In this document: piece by piece, positions 38,292 to 49,112 of the stretch
Layout: every line of letters starts with the position of its first letter
How positions within the stretch are numbered: the stretch's first letter is position 1
Assembly: GCA_963676875.1 (NCBI GenBank)
Contig: OY781436.1
Span: forward strand, 310,001 to 374,000
DNA from: UBA6244 sp963676875
Lineage (GTDB): Bacteria > Bacteroidota > Bacteroidia > Bacteroidales > F082
Reading direction: 5' to 3'
DNA: 64,000 nt
Program-made: the position numbers and the translations under genes
Notes under the pieces: generated by a model
What the model was told of the DNA's origin: nothing
The model's input: only the letters and a program-made list of their open reading frames with translations
Database searches by the model: none

Positions 38292-41200
38292 TCACATCAA
38301 ATACAATTTTATCAAGTCATCCAACTCATGCATATTAATGGGCTTTGAGATATAGTCGTTACACCCCACATCGATGGCCTTTTCCCTATCTCCGGTGAGC
38401 GCGTATGCAGTTTGAGCAAGTATTACAACTTCCTTATTGAATTCACGAATTTGTTTGGTTGCTTCATATCCGTTGATGCCGGGCATTTGTATATCCATGA
38501 GCACCAAATCGATATCTGCATCCTTTCGGCAGACTTCAACGGCCTCCAATCCGGAGCTTACTTCTATTATTTCTTTGGCAAACTTTCCAATCATAATGGA
38601 AATCAAATCGCGTGAGGGTTCATCATCTTCAACAACCAATATCTTAAATTTTTTACGGTCGATATCTTCTTTTGGGATGGATACATCATTTGATTTAACC
38701 AACTTTGGTGCGACGGCAGAGCGGCACTCAATGGTAAAATAGAAAGTAGATCCTACACCTTCCACCGACTCTACCCATAATTTCCCACCGAGCATTTTGG
38801 CATATGCCTGGGATATAGCCAACCCCAGTCCTGAGCCCTGCACGGCCTTTTTATCGTCGATGTCAGCCTGAACAAAACGATCAAAAATAGCATGTTGTCT
38901 TTCTTTGGGAATCCCGACACCGGAATCTTTAACATAAAATTCAAACTGGGATATTCCATTTTCTTTTAGCACCTGATAACCCAATTCGATGGTACCTTGA
39001 TTTGTAAACTTGATGGCATTTTTAATCAGGTTGGTTACGATGGAAGTGAATTTATCAATGTCGGTAACAACCTTATTATTTGTATCATTTCTGTCACAAT
39101 TAAGTATGAGTTGTAGTCCTTTTTTGGCCGCCTCAGGTTTAAAGAAAGAGTATAAGTAATTCAATTGCTCGTATATATTTACCTCCAACAACGAAAGTTC
39201 AACCAAACCGGATTCAATTCTCGATATATCAATGATATCGTTTACCGTATTTAACATGCGGCTACCGCTTTTCTGAATAATATCGATATATTTTTGTTGT
39301 TCTTCACCCGAAAGGTTTGGTTTCTGAAGCAGGTTGGTAAATCCAAGGATGCCATTCATGGGTGTACGAATTTCATGGCTCATATTGGCAAGAAACGCCG
39401 ATTTTAAGCGATCGCTTTCTTCGGCCTTCTCTTTGGCTTTAACCAATTCTAATTCTGCAAGTTTACGCTCCGTAATGTCACTACCAAAACAGGAGCCCCC
39501 AATAACTTCACCATTTTTGACAATGGGATTAAATGACACCTGGATATATACTGTTCCTGTCTTCGTGGGCACGGCATCTTCAAAAGTAAACTGTTCGTTG
39601 GCCAGAACTCTATCGTAACGGGGTTTCCATAATGGCTGGAGTGGCTCAGGAAGTGATTCAACCAAACTCATTCCCGGTTTTAGAAGAACACCAAACGATC
39701 GCAAAAATTCTTCTTGAAAAACATGATTGATGTATAAAAGTTGATAATTTCTGTTAAAAGCCCATATACTATTGTTGGTTCCTTCGATTATTGCCGAAAT
39801 ATTTGCTTCACTTTCCTGGGCCTTTTCTTTGGCCTCAATTAAGGCTACCTCCATCTGCCTTCTTTCCACAATGTTGCCTATTAACCTTGCGGAAGATGCC
39901 AATTTTTCTTTGGCAATATCGATGATAAAGGCCGGACGTGTTTCGTAACTGTGTGCCAGCTTTTTCAATTTATCCAAAGACACTTGATATTGGGCAGCAA
40001 GTTCCGTTAATTTGTCTTCATCAGTGGGAGGATTTCCATAACCAAAATTAATGGAACCAATCACCTCATCATTTGCCATAATGGGGATGGCATAAATGTG
40101 CAATCCACCACTACATTCAATATCGGCAGGCTTTTTCGTTAGAATTGATTGATTGGAAGCATCTGCCCAACACGATTCATGGCAAAGCCATTTGCCTGTG
40201 CGGAGGGCTTTTTTGTTATCCTTAGTATTGCACTGTGCACGCGATGAACAGTCCATGAATTGGCACCATTCCGAAGAGAATATTCCCACCGCATAGTCTC
40301 CGTTTTTTTCGTAAACCGCGGCCGAAGTTTCCAATAAAGACAGGTAATCAGCAACAATCCCATTGAGCATTTTTTTGCCGACAGCATCTAGTATTGTTCG
40401 GTCGGTATTCAAGGCTGTCAGGTCTCCATATTCGGGTGTGATCACCTCCGTTTTCTCTTTCTTGGGTTGCAACAGCCATTCTATTTTTTTTAATTCGGCT
40501 TCAGATTGTTTACGTTCCGTAATATCTCTGGCAATACTATAAAAGAAGGTCTTACCATCCTTTTGATACTTTTGGGCATTGACTTCCACCGGGATCAAAT
40601 CGCCATTCTTGTGTTGGTGGGTTGATTCAAACCGTAGTTGTTTATTTAAAGGAACATCATTCCATAAATCGAGAAACTCCCGGGTAGAATAATTGGGATC
40701 AACCGAATCAAGGCTTTTTCCCACTATTTCATCCCTCGTTTTGCCTAACATCTTCAAGGCACCTTGGGTGGCATCGATAATCACGGCATCCCCTGATACC
40801 AAATAGATTCCATCGGAAGCCAAATCAACCAGATTTCTGTACCTGTTTTCGCTTTCTTCCAACTTTTTGTTTATTTGCCTGAGTTGTTTTTCGCTGGCAT
40901 TTAATTGTTGATTGGCAGCCCTAAGCTGTTGTTCATTTGCCTTAAGTTGCTGATTTACTGCATTAAGATTTTGCTCTCTTGCGGCCAGATCGTTTACAGC
41001 TTTCACTCTTTCTGTGATGTCCTCTCCGGAGCTGAGTGTCCCGGTAATTTTCCCACATTTATCCTTTGTAACAGTATTGTGCCAAAGTATTGTCTTCTTT
41101 TCACCTGATTTGGTAAGAATATCAGATGCGTAATTGGCCACATTTTCTACTTCACCTGTGATAAGTTGACTGAAAACGCGGTTAACTTCACCCACCTCTT

Positions 41201-43601
41201 TTTCGGGCACACAGTTTTTAAACCAATCTTTGCCGATCAACTCTCCTTTATCAAAACCCAACAATTGATAGCCACTGTCATTCAGCATTGAAATATTTCC
41301 TTTTAAATCGAGGGATAATATGATTTCGGCGGCAATATTCAGGTAGCTTTCCGCGGTTTCTTTGCTATCACGCAAGTGTTTTTCGCTTTCACTTAACTGA
41401 TGATTGGCAGCCCTAAGCTGTTGTTCATTTGCCTGCAATTGCTGATTGGCTGCCCTCAATTGCTGTTGATTTGCTTTTAATTGCTGGTTCGAAGCCAAAA
41501 GTTGTTGTTCGCCGGCAACCAACTCCCGGTTTGCAGCCCGCAGTTGTTGCTCATTAGCCTGCAGTTGTTGATTGGCTGCCCTGAGTTGTTGCTCATTTGC
41601 AACTAATTGTTGGTTTAGGGCTTTTAACTGCTCTTCCGCTTTTTTGCGTTCCGTAATATCGTTTAGGGTAACGATGAGGTTGCCGGGGATGAATTGCGCA
41701 AAGAGTTCGCAAATTTTTACCTCTCCATTTTTGCAATGTATTTCGTATTCTCCGGTATTGACCGCATTTTTAGATCTTTGGGCCGTTTTCAACAATGGTT
41801 TCCAGCGTTCAATAACCTCCTGCCGGTATTCCGGATTGGGGTAGGCGAGCTCATACCATTCTTTGGTTGTTTTGGGATCGTGCCCAAACAGCTCGACGGC
41901 GCTCTTGCTCCAAAAAGAGATGTTTTGATCTTTTTCATCAACCATGGCAACGGGGAACGGACTATTATCGAGAACCAGTTTGAGTCTCTCTTCACTCTTT
42001 TTTAGTTCTTCTTGTATAATTTTTTTTGAAGTGATGTCTTGAAAGGAACCCGAAATGGCAACTACTTTTCCATTCTCCAGTGTGGGATTGCAGACTGCAT
42101 TCACCCATTTTTTGTTTCCCTTCGCCGTTGTTACCATCCATTCCTGATTGTAAGGCTCACCTTGATCAATAGCTCGTTGGATGGCTTTTTCAGCCATGGG
42201 ACGAAATTCCTGATCGATAAACTCCAGCCCTTGGGGAACTAGAGGAGCATCCATTTCCAATTCAATTTCAAGAATCCGGAACACTTCATCAGTCCAGGTT
42301 TGTTTCATGGTTGCCGGATTGAATTGCCATCCGCCGATTTTCCCGGTTTTTTCAGTTTTCTTTAAAAACTCTCCCGCCTTTCGTATTTCTTCCTCCAGCA
42401 GTTTGCGTTCGGAAATATCCTGAAACGAGCCGTATAGCCCAGTCACATTCCCATTTTCATCTTTTTTGGCAAAACCTCGAACGGTGCAGAATGCCTTTGT
42501 ACCATCACCTCTAACAATTTCAAGATCAATTTCATAAGGATCACCGGTTTTAAGTGTATGCTGTACTGCCCCATCCAGCCGCTGCATGCTTTCAGGTGTA
42601 TATATTTTGGGGTGATCGGCATAAGAAACACCACCTTTTTCCGGATTCAACCTGAAAATTTGAAATAATTCGTCAGACCATATTACCTTATCGGTTGCGA
42701 TGTCCCAATCCCAACTTCCAACATGGGCAATTTTTTCGGTTCGCTTAAGTGTTGCTTGATTGGCACGAATGTCTTCTAACGCATTTTTTCGTTCGGTAAT
42801 GTCTTGAAAAGTACCACGTAACCGGACACATTTCCCATCCTTCATTTCAGGTTTTCCGATGGAGTGCGTCCAAACCCATTTGCCTTTTGCAGTAATGATG
42901 GGAATTTCTATATCATACGACTTGCCTTGTTCCAATGCTTCGCGAATAGCCTTCTCAACAATTGAACGGCTTTCCTGAGGATAGAAATTTATTGCTTCCT
43001 CCAGTGTGGGCACATAATCGTCTGCAACTTCATGAATTTTTTTGGTGCTTTGGGTCCAGTGAACCGTATTTTCATGCAGATCAATTTCCCAACCACCAAC
43101 GCGTGCCATTTCCCCCGTATCCTTTAAAATCTCCAGGTTTTTGCGTAGGTCATCTTCTGCCTTTTTCAGTTTTTTATTTTTTTCAATATCGGCACATAAA
43201 TGCTTAATCTTCTCCGGCAGAATATCAATAAAATCAGGCTCTTTCACCATATAATCCCAAACACCCAGCTTCATCATTTCGACGGCAATTTTTTCGTCGC
43301 CAAATCCTGTAATGACAATGATAGGAGGAATATGGCTGTATTTCTCCAATATTTTTTTCACCAATTGTTTGCCCGTCATATCCGGCAATTTGTAATCTAT
43401 CAGCAGTATTTCATTCTCATCGCCACCAATTTTTCCCAAAGCCTCCTGTCCCGTGAAAGCACCATCGGTACTATATCCTTCTTTTTGAAGTTTTTTTTGA
43501 ATCAATCGGTTTAATCCATCATCGTCTTCAATTACCTTGATTTTGTAAATTGGGCTTTTGACTGATTTTTCTGCATTCGGCCGTTCGTCATTTACATTCA
43601 T
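38292..43601 (-). CDS. Giant hybrid histidine kinase: REC-multiPAS-PocR-PAS-HisKA-HATPase-REC
   Basis: Cytoplasmic hybrid kinase of 1769 residues with no transmembrane segment. Order by eye: receiver (about 20-140, phospho-Asp near 67), about four PAS/PAC units (165-640), a Gln/Leu/Asn-rich coiled coil of 14-residue repeats (about 650-740), PAS, a second short repeat coil (about 870-915), PAS, a PocR-type ligand-binding domain with a Cys-rich core (about 1055-1255; EWCQFMDC, CHESCW), PAS, HisKA (SHEIRTPMNG, His about 1407), HATPase (about 1510-1630) and a C-terminal receiver (Asp about 1698). Its ATG overlaps the upstream kinase's stop by one base (TAATG), so translation is coupled. Confidence 0.92.
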   Translation of the reverse strand: MNVNDERPNAEKSVKSPIYKIKVIEDDDGLNRLIQKKLQKEGYSTDGAFTGQEALGKIGGDENEILLIDYKLPDMTGKQLVKKILEKYSHIPPIIVITGFGDEKIAVEMMKLGVWDYMVKEPDFIDILPEKIKHLCADIEKNKKLKKAEDDLRKNLEILKDTGEMARVGGWEIDLHENTVHWTQSTKKIHEVADDYVPTLEEAINFYPQESRSIVEKAIREALEQGKSYDIEIPIITAKGKWVWTHSIGKPEMKDGKCVRLRGTFQDITERKNALEDIRANQATLKRTEKIAHVGSWDWDIATDKVIWSDELFQIFRLNPEKGGVSYADHPKIYTPESMQRLDGAVQHTLKTGDPYEIDLEIVRGDGTKAFCTVRGFAKKDENGNVTGLYGSFQDISERKLLEEEIRKAGEFLKKTEKTGKIGGWQFNPATMKQTWTDEVFRILEIELEMDAPLVPQGLEFIDQEFRPMAEKAIQRAIDQGEPYNQEWMVTTAKGNKKWVNAVCNPTLENGKVVAISGSFQDITSKKIIQEELKKSEERLKLVLDNSPFPVAMVDEKDQNISFWSKSAVELFGHDPKTTKEWYELAYPNPEYRQEVIERWKPLLKTAQRSKNAVNTGEYEIHCKNGEVKICELFAQFIPGNLIVTLNDITERKKAEEQLKALNQQLVANEQQLRAANQQLQANEQQLRAANRELVAGEQQLLASNQQLKANQQQLRAANQQLQANEQQLRAANHQLSESEKHLRDSKETAESYLNIAAEIILSLDLKGNISMLNDSGYQLLGFDKGELIGKDWFKNCVPEKEVGEVNRVFSQLITGEVENVANYASDILTKSGEKKTILWHNTVTKDKCGKITGTLSSGEDITERVKAVNDLAAREQNLNAVNQQLKANEQQLRAANQQLNASEKQLRQINKKLEESENRYRNLVDLASDGIYLVSGDAVIIDATQGALKMLGKTRDEIVGKSLDSVDPNYSTREFLDLWNDVPLNKQLRFESTHQHKNGDLIPVEVNAQKYQKDGKTFFYSIARDITERKQSEAELKKIEWLLQPKKEKTEVITPEYGDLTALNTDRTILDAVGKKMLNGIVADYLSLLETSAAVYEKNGDYAVGIFSSEWCQFMDCSSRAQCNTKDNKKALRTGKWLCHESCWADASNQSILTKKPADIECSGGLHIYAIPIMANDEVIGSINFGYGNPPTDEDKLTELAAQYQVSLDKLKKLAHSYETRPAFIIDIAKEKLASSARLIGNIVERRQMEVALIEAKEKAQESEANISAIIEGTNNSIWAFNRNYQLLYINHVFQEEFLRSFGVLLKPGMSLVESLPEPLQPLWKPRYDRVLANEQFTFEDAVPTKTGTVYIQVSFNPIVKNGEVIGGSCFGSDITERKLAELELVKAKEKAEESDRLKSAFLANMSHEIRTPMNGILGFTNLLQKPNLSGEEQQKYIDIIQKSGSRMLNTVNDIIDISRIESGLVELSLLEVNIYEQLNYLYSFFKPEAAKKGLQLILNCDRNDTNNKVVTDIDKFTSIVTNLIKNAIKFTNQGTIELGYQVLKENGISQFEFYVKDSGVGIPKERQHAIFDRFVQADIDDKKAVQGSGLGLAISQAYAKMLGGKLWVESVEGVGSTFYFTIECRSAVAPKLVKSNDVSIPKEDIDRKKFKILVVEDDEPSRDLISIMIGKFAKEIIEVSSGLEAVEVCRKDADIDLVLMDIQMPGINGYEATKQIREFNKEVVILAQTAYALTGDREKAIDVGCNDYISKPINMHELDDLIKLYLM

Positions 43602-46600
43602 TACTCAATATTTAGAAGGTTCTTGATTTTTGCTAACAAACTTTCGGTATTTATTGGTTTGGCAATATAGTCGTCGCATCCGGCTTCCATTGCCCTTTCT
43701 CTGTCGCCAACCATGGCATGTGCCGTTTGTGCAACAATGATCAGCTCTTTATTGAATTCCCTTATTCTTCGGGTGGCTTCGTAACCGTTTAATTGTGGCA
43801 TTTTTATATCCATTAACACCAAATCGATATCAGGATTTCTTTTGCATAATTCAACAGTTTCAACACCGTTAGTTGCATGAATCATTTCGCCGGCTATTTT
43901 TTTCAAGACAATGGAAAGATGTTGAAAGCTTACCTCATCGTCTTCAGCCACCAAAATTTTAAGCTTTTTGCTAACAGGAGCTGTTTCTTCAAATGTTTTT
44001 CGAACAACATCCGCTCTCTTATTCCCCTCAGGTTTTTGAAAAGGAATGGTAAAATGGAAGGTCGATCCAACACCCTCTTTGGATTCCAGCCATAATTTTC
44101 CGCCTAACATTTCGGTGTAAGCCTTTGATATGGCCAATCCCAGTCCTGAGCCCTGCATGGCATCTTTATCTTCAATATCGGCCTGAACAAAACGATCAAA
44201 TATGGCCATTTGTCTGTTTTTGGGTATCCCTATCCCGGTATCTTTCACATAAAATTCCAACTCAGCAGCTTTTACCCCCTCTTTGAAATGGCAACCAAAT
44301 TCTATACTGCCCTCATGGGTATATTTAATGGCATTTTTGATCAGGTTCGTTAGGATTGAACCTAGTTTTTTAAGGTCGGTTTTCACAACCTTTGTCTGTT
44401 CGGTCAGTTTGTTATTAATTATGAGCCGAACGCCTTTTTTGGTTGCTTCAGGAGAAAAAAAGGCATACAAATACTTCAACTGTTCATGGATATTTACCTC
44501 GGAAAACGTCACATCCACCAAACCCGACTCAATTCTTGAAATATCAATAATATCGTTTACCGTATTTAGCATACGGTTGCCACTTTTCTGAATAACGTCG
44601 ACATAGTCTTGTTGTTCTTCGCCGGTAAGGTTTGGCGCCATCAACAGATCGGTAAAACCGAGAATGGCATTCATGGGTGTTCGTATCTCGTGGCTCATGT
44701 TGGCCAGGAAAGCTGACTTTAGACGGTCGGATTCTTCGGCTTTTTCTTTGGCCACCACCAATTCATCAAGAACTTGCTCTTTTTCAGTAACATCGCTAAA
44801 ATTTAAGACAAATCCGGCAATTGATTCATCGTTGAGTAAATTGGCGAAAGTTGTTTCTATCCACCGATATTCACCGGATTTTTTTCTGAAACGATATTTC
44901 ACGATGGCTTTTTGATCGGGATTCCGGATGATTGTATCAAATGCTGTATAAACAATATTCAAATCGTCCGGGTGGGTGAATTCATCTCCTGAATGGCCAA
45001 TTATTTCATTTTCTGAATAGCCAAAATGTCGGAAGGAATTGGGGCTTACATAAATTAGCTTGCCCTCTTTATTAATAATACAAACTCCATCAGGTGCATT
45101 TTCAATTAAACGTTGGAATCGTTTTTTACTCTGCTCAGCATTTTCCTTGGCTATTTTCAGCGCTTTTTCGTCCATTTTTTTCTGCAAAACCAATCCCGCC
45201 TGCTTTACAAACACTTCAATAAAATTAGCATCTGCAATGATTTGTTTATTAAAAGTTAAGAAATGAACGGCTGCCAGAAGGCCATCATCTTTATTGATGC
45301 CGATGGTATAAATTTTATGCAGACCAATTAATTTTTCGAGCGCATTGGCGGCAAATGCAGGAAATTCGGAAGCCGAAAACTCGGCCAAACCACCATGAAA
45401 TTCAATTAAGCTACCCGATTTGAAATAATTGTGGTGATCGTTTGTAAGTCGATAGGTTTTGCCAATGGGATTAAAACCTGAAATATTGATTATTTTCTTT
45501 AACAGTCTGTTGTCGATACCCGAAACCACTTCAAGCCTTGTTTGCCGACCTGACTCATCAACCGAAACGATAAGGACCAGGGTATTTGGATGAAGTTTTT
45601 GTAAATTTTCGGTAATAAACGAATAAATGCTCTTCATATCGGGTAGCAAAAGCATTTCGGAAGTTAACCGATTAAGCATTTTAAACTTTTCCTTGTTTAG
45701 TTCGGCCCGTTCTTTGGCCTCGATCAGGTCCTGTTCAAACCTCTTTCGATTGGTGATATCAACACCCAGCGTATCAAAAACAACACTTCCATCCGCCTGC
45801 TTTACAGGCATGGCAATACCCCGCAGCCATTTCACCCTACCATCGGGAAGGAGTATTCGGTGCTCTCGTTTCCATAAGGTCAGGTTTTTTCCCGCCTCCA
45901 CAACTGATTTTACATACCCCTCCAAATCGTCGGGATGTATCCTGTTCCATAACAAATCAACGTCATTAATGGCTTCCTCTCTTGAAATCTCGTATATTTC
46001 CTCCACCCCTTTGCTGATAAACAACAATTTACCTGAACCGTCGAGAAAAGATTGATAGCGCAGAACAAGACCCGGTACATTTTCGGCAATATTCCGAAAT
46101 TTCAATTCGCTGTCGATTAGCTTTCGCTCCGTCATTTTTAGGTCTGTAACATCCTGAACGGTACCCCTCAAACTGATTACATTTCCATTGCTGTCGAATA
46201 CAGGTTCACCATGGGTAATAATGGTTCTTTCTTCACCATTGGGACGAACGATGCGTAGCTCCAGATGATAAGAAATCCCCGAATTGATGGCATTATTTAC
46301 GGTCGTTTCAAATTTGCCCCAATCTTCCGGATGAATATATTTTTTATGTTGTTCATAATTCTGAACAGGTTCCTGACTATCAAATCCCCAAATCCTAAGC
46401 ATCTCCTCCGACCATATCGGTTTCTGGGTTTTTACATCATAATGCCAGCTGCCTACATGGGATATCTTTTGTGCTTCCTTCAGTTCCAATGCATTTTCTT
46501 CAGCTTTTTCTTTGGCAGCAATCAGCTCTTTCCGCGTATTCCATTGGTCAGTTAAATTGTTTAGATTAATCCAAACACCAACAACTTGGTTATTTACCAC

Positions 46601-48541
46601 AACGGGAACAAGGTAGTATTTCAAATAAACAGTTTTGCCATAGATACTTGTATAAACAACATCTTCGACAATCTTTGTTTTTTCTGCGATACATTTGGCC
46701 ACATTTTGGGAAAACCCAATTTCTTGCAATGGCTGATGGGTTAGCAGATTTACTTTTTTTGAAACTTCAATGGAAGGCGAACCCAAAATATCTAAAATTG
46801 CAGGATTGGCTTCCAGGATATCTCCTTTCGAATTGCAATAAATGATACCAATCTCTGTATTTTCAAACATGTTGCGAACTTTGTATTCGCTTTCTTCGGC
46901 TTTTTCTTTGGCTTTGACTAATTTGGTTTCTTGTTTTTTTATGTTTGAAATATCCCTGATTGAAGAAATAAAAAGGGGTTCGTTTACACTTGATTTAAGG
47001 GTTTCAGTGGAAATCAGGCAATCTTTTTCAATTTGCGACCCAAACGATTTAAACCTTACTTCTTTATTTTGCAGAGATCCATTTTTTACTAATTCTGCAT
47101 ACAACTCTTCTCGTACGTTTGGGTAAACATAGAAATCATGGGTTAAATAGTTTTGAAATTCATCCAGTGAGCTGAAGTTATGAAATTTCAGAGTTGCCTC
47201 ATTACATTTGACAATTTCACCTTTCATGTTTGAAATGATAATAAAATCCGGTGATTTCTCAAATAACAACCTTAATTGAGCTTCGCTTTCTTCGGTCATT
47301 TCTTTGGCTTTTTGCAAGGCAATTTCAGCTTCTTTAAAATCCGTAATATCCTGAACTATACCAAAAAGCTCAACGACCTCCCCTTTTCTATTTTTCCGGG
47401 GAAGCCCTTTTGTACGCATCCAAACAATGCTTCCATCGTGGTGGACCAATCTTATTTGAATATCATAAGGCATATCATCAGTTATTGCCTTTTGCACAGC
47501 ACTTTCGTACAAATCCCAATCATCAGGATGAATGAATTTTTTTTGCTCCTGAAAATGAGGCTCCCCCTTTTCTTTGGGAATATTATACATATTAAAACAT
47601 TCATCAGTCCATTTAGGTAATTGATTTTTAATGTCAAAAGTCCAATAACCTAATTTGGCAATATTTTGTGCCAATGAGAGTTGGGTATTTAAATCAAGTA
47701 ATTGTTTTTCGTTTTGTTTCCGGGTGGTAATATCCTGAAACGTACCATGCAGACGGACACATTTGCCGTTTTTCATTTCAGGCTTACCAACAGCATGTAC
47801 CCAAATGTTGCGTCCCTTTGCTGTGATAAGAGGCAATTCCAAACTAAATTGTTTCCCGCTTTTTATGGCTTTCGCTATTGCATCTTCCACAAGTGGTCTT
47901 GCTTCCGGCGAATAAAAGTTGATGGCCTCATCAATGTGAGGTTCGTATTCAACAGGCGTTTCATGAATTTCTTTGGTCACATCCGACCACAGAACCCTGT
48001 TTGTTTCCAAATCAACTTCCCAACCACCTACTCTTGCCATTTGGCCCGTTTCGTTTAACAGTTGAGTTTTGATACGTAATTCGTTTTCAGCTTCTTCAAG
48101 CTTTCTGGTCTTTTGAATCACCTGACAAATCTGCTTGAGTTTTTCAGGTAATAAATCAATGAAACCGGCCTCTTTAACAAGGTAATCCTTGGCTCCCAGC
48201 TTCATCATCTCCACGGCAATATTTTCATCACCAAAACCGGTCATGATAATAAAATGGGGCGGCTTGTCAAATTTCCGGACTACTTTTTCAATGAGCTCCT
48301 TGCCACTCATATCGGTTAGTTTGTAATCAACAAGAAGCAGCTCGTTGTCATTCCCTGTAATTGTATCAAGTGCTTTTTTGCCCTCTTCTGCCCAACCAAC
48401 CTGAAAGCCCTCCCGCATCAGTTTTTTACGAATGAGCAGGTTTAAACCGGGATCATCTTCAATAACGATGATTTTAAACAAGCAATATTCCTGGTTTGAA
48501 TTGGGTGAGTATGTTGAGGAGCTTTTTTCCATTGTTGGCAA
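43601..48541 (-). CDS. Giant hybrid histidine kinase: REC-multiPAS-GAF-PAS-HisKA-HATPase-REC
   Basis: Paralogue of the downstream kinase, 1646 residues, soluble. It has an N-terminal receiver (about 20-140, Asp about 69), six or so PAS/PAC units (165-940), a GAF-like domain (about 950-1117), a further PAS (about 1125-1260), HisKA with SHEIRTPMNAILG (His about 1284), HATPase, and a C-terminal receiver (Asp about 1575). It lacks the PocR domain and the QQLRAANQQL repeat coil. The two receivers and kinase core closely match its neighbour, pointing to a tandem duplication with reshuffled sensory middle parts. It lies 73 bp after the single-domain regulator gene. Confidence 0.92.
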   Translation of the reverse strand: MPTMEKSSSTYSPNSNQEYCLFKIIVIEDDPGLNLLIRKKLMREGFQVGWAEEGKKALDTITGNDNELLLVDYKLTDMSGKELIEKVVRKFDKPPHFIIMTGFGDENIAVEMMKLGAKDYLVKEAGFIDLLPEKLKQICQVIQKTRKLEEAENELRIKTQLLNETGQMARVGGWEVDLETNRVLWSDVTKEIHETPVEYEPHIDEAINFYSPEARPLVEDAIAKAIKSGKQFSLELPLITAKGRNIWVHAVGKPEMKNGKCVRLHGTFQDITTRKQNEKQLLDLNTQLSLAQNIAKLGYWTFDIKNQLPKWTDECFNMYNIPKEKGEPHFQEQKKFIHPDDWDLYESAVQKAITDDMPYDIQIRLVHHDGSIVWMRTKGLPRKNRKGEVVELFGIVQDITDFKEAEIALQKAKEMTEESEAQLRLLFEKSPDFIIISNMKGEIVKCNEATLKFHNFSSLDEFQNYLTHDFYVYPNVREELYAELVKNGSLQNKEVRFKSFGSQIEKDCLISTETLKSSVNEPLFISSIRDISNIKKQETKLVKAKEKAEESEYKVRNMFENTEIGIIYCNSKGDILEANPAILDILGSPSIEVSKKVNLLTHQPLQEIGFSQNVAKCIAEKTKIVEDVVYTSIYGKTVYLKYYLVPVVVNNQVVGVWINLNNLTDQWNTRKELIAAKEKAEENALELKEAQKISHVGSWHYDVKTQKPIWSEEMLRIWGFDSQEPVQNYEQHKKYIHPEDWGKFETTVNNAINSGISYHLELRIVRPNGEERTIITHGEPVFDSNGNVISLRGTVQDVTDLKMTERKLIDSELKFRNIAENVPGLVLRYQSFLDGSGKLLFISKGVEEIYEISREEAINDVDLLWNRIHPDDLEGYVKSVVEAGKNLTLWKREHRILLPDGRVKWLRGIAMPVKQADGSVVFDTLGVDITNRKRFEQDLIEAKERAELNKEKFKMLNRLTSEMLLLPDMKSIYSFITENLQKLHPNTLVLIVSVDESGRQTRLEVVSGIDNRLLKKIINISGFNPIGKTYRLTNDHHNYFKSGSLIEFHGGLAEFSASEFPAFAANALEKLIGLHKIYTIGINKDDGLLAAVHFLTFNKQIIADANFIEVFVKQAGLVLQKKMDEKALKIAKENAEQSKKRFQRLIENAPDGVCIINKEGKLIYVSPNSFRHFGYSENEIIGHSGDEFTHPDDLNIVYTAFDTIIRNPDQKAIVKYRFRKKSGEYRWIETTFANLLNDESIAGFVLNFSDVTEKEQVLDELVVAKEKAEESDRLKSAFLANMSHEIRTPMNAILGFTDLLMAPNLTGEEQQDYVDVIQKSGNRMLNTVNDIIDISRIESGLVDVTFSEVNIHEQLKYLYAFFSPEATKKGVRLIINNKLTEQTKVVKTDLKKLGSILTNLIKNAIKYTHEGSIEFGCHFKEGVKAAELEFYVKDTGIGIPKNRQMAIFDRFVQADIEDKDAMQGSGLGLAISKAYTEMLGGKLWLESKEGVGSTFHFTIPFQKPEGNKRADVVRKTFEETAPVSKKLKILVAEDDEVSFQHLSIVLKKIAGEMIHATNGVETVELCKRNPDIDLVLMDIKMPQLNGYEATRRIREFNKELIIVAQTAHAMVGDRERAMEAGCDDYIAKPINTESLLAKIKNLLNIE

Positions 48542-48614
48542 GGTTAAAAATGAATGAGAAACGAAAGGTCAAGTTGGGGCCGGTTGAGGGAAATTTTTAA
48601 TGGCCATCACACTT

Positions 48615-49055
48615 TTAATCTGTGATTTCCGGCAATTCAACAATTAACAGAAACAGCCCCAGTTTTCGTATGGCATCCACAAACTTATCGTAATCGATTG
48701 GTTTGGCAATGTAATTACTGCAACCCAATTCGTGACATTTGTCAATTTCGCGCGGATCGTCGGTGGTGGTAATCATGATTACCGGCATTTTTTTTAATTT
48801 CGGGTCTTGTTTTACCTGACGCAAAACTTCAACGCCATCCACTTTGGGCATTTTTATGTCCAACAACAACAATGACGGAATGCTGTCCTTGTATTCCTTT
48901 TTTTTCTTGACATTGTTCAGGAAATCCAATGTTTCCTCACCGTTTTTAAAATGGATAATTTCGTTAAGTAAGCCGGCACGTTTCAGGTTTCTTTTGATGA
49001 GTGTGGCATGTCCATCGTCGTCCTCGGCAAGAATAATTGTCAATTCTTTTTTCAT
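48615..49055 (-). CDS. Single-domain response regulator (Rcp1-like receiver)
   Basis: Stand-alone receiver of 146 residues with the acidic pair AEDDDGH (about 10-13), phospho-Asp in LLLLDIKMPKVDG (about 65), Thr in MITTTDD and Lys in IAKPID. There is no output domain, so it probably relays phosphate or acts by protein contact. The length and the N-terminal LAEDDDGHATLIKRNLKRAG resemble Rcp1-like regulators paired with phytochrome-type kinases. It lies 57 bp after a histidine kinase gene. Confidence 0.92.
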   Translation of the reverse strand: MKKELTIILAEDDDGHATLIKRNLKRAGLLNEIIHFKNGEETLDFLNNVKKKKEYKDSIPSLLLLDIKMPKVDGVEVLRQVKQDPKLKKMPVIMITTTDDPREIDKCHELGCSNYIAKPIDYDKFVDAIRKLGLFLLIVELPEITD

Positions 49056-49112
49056 CTTCCGTAAAATATTGATGATCTATGATTAATGATACTTAAATAT
49101 GGGCATTAGACA

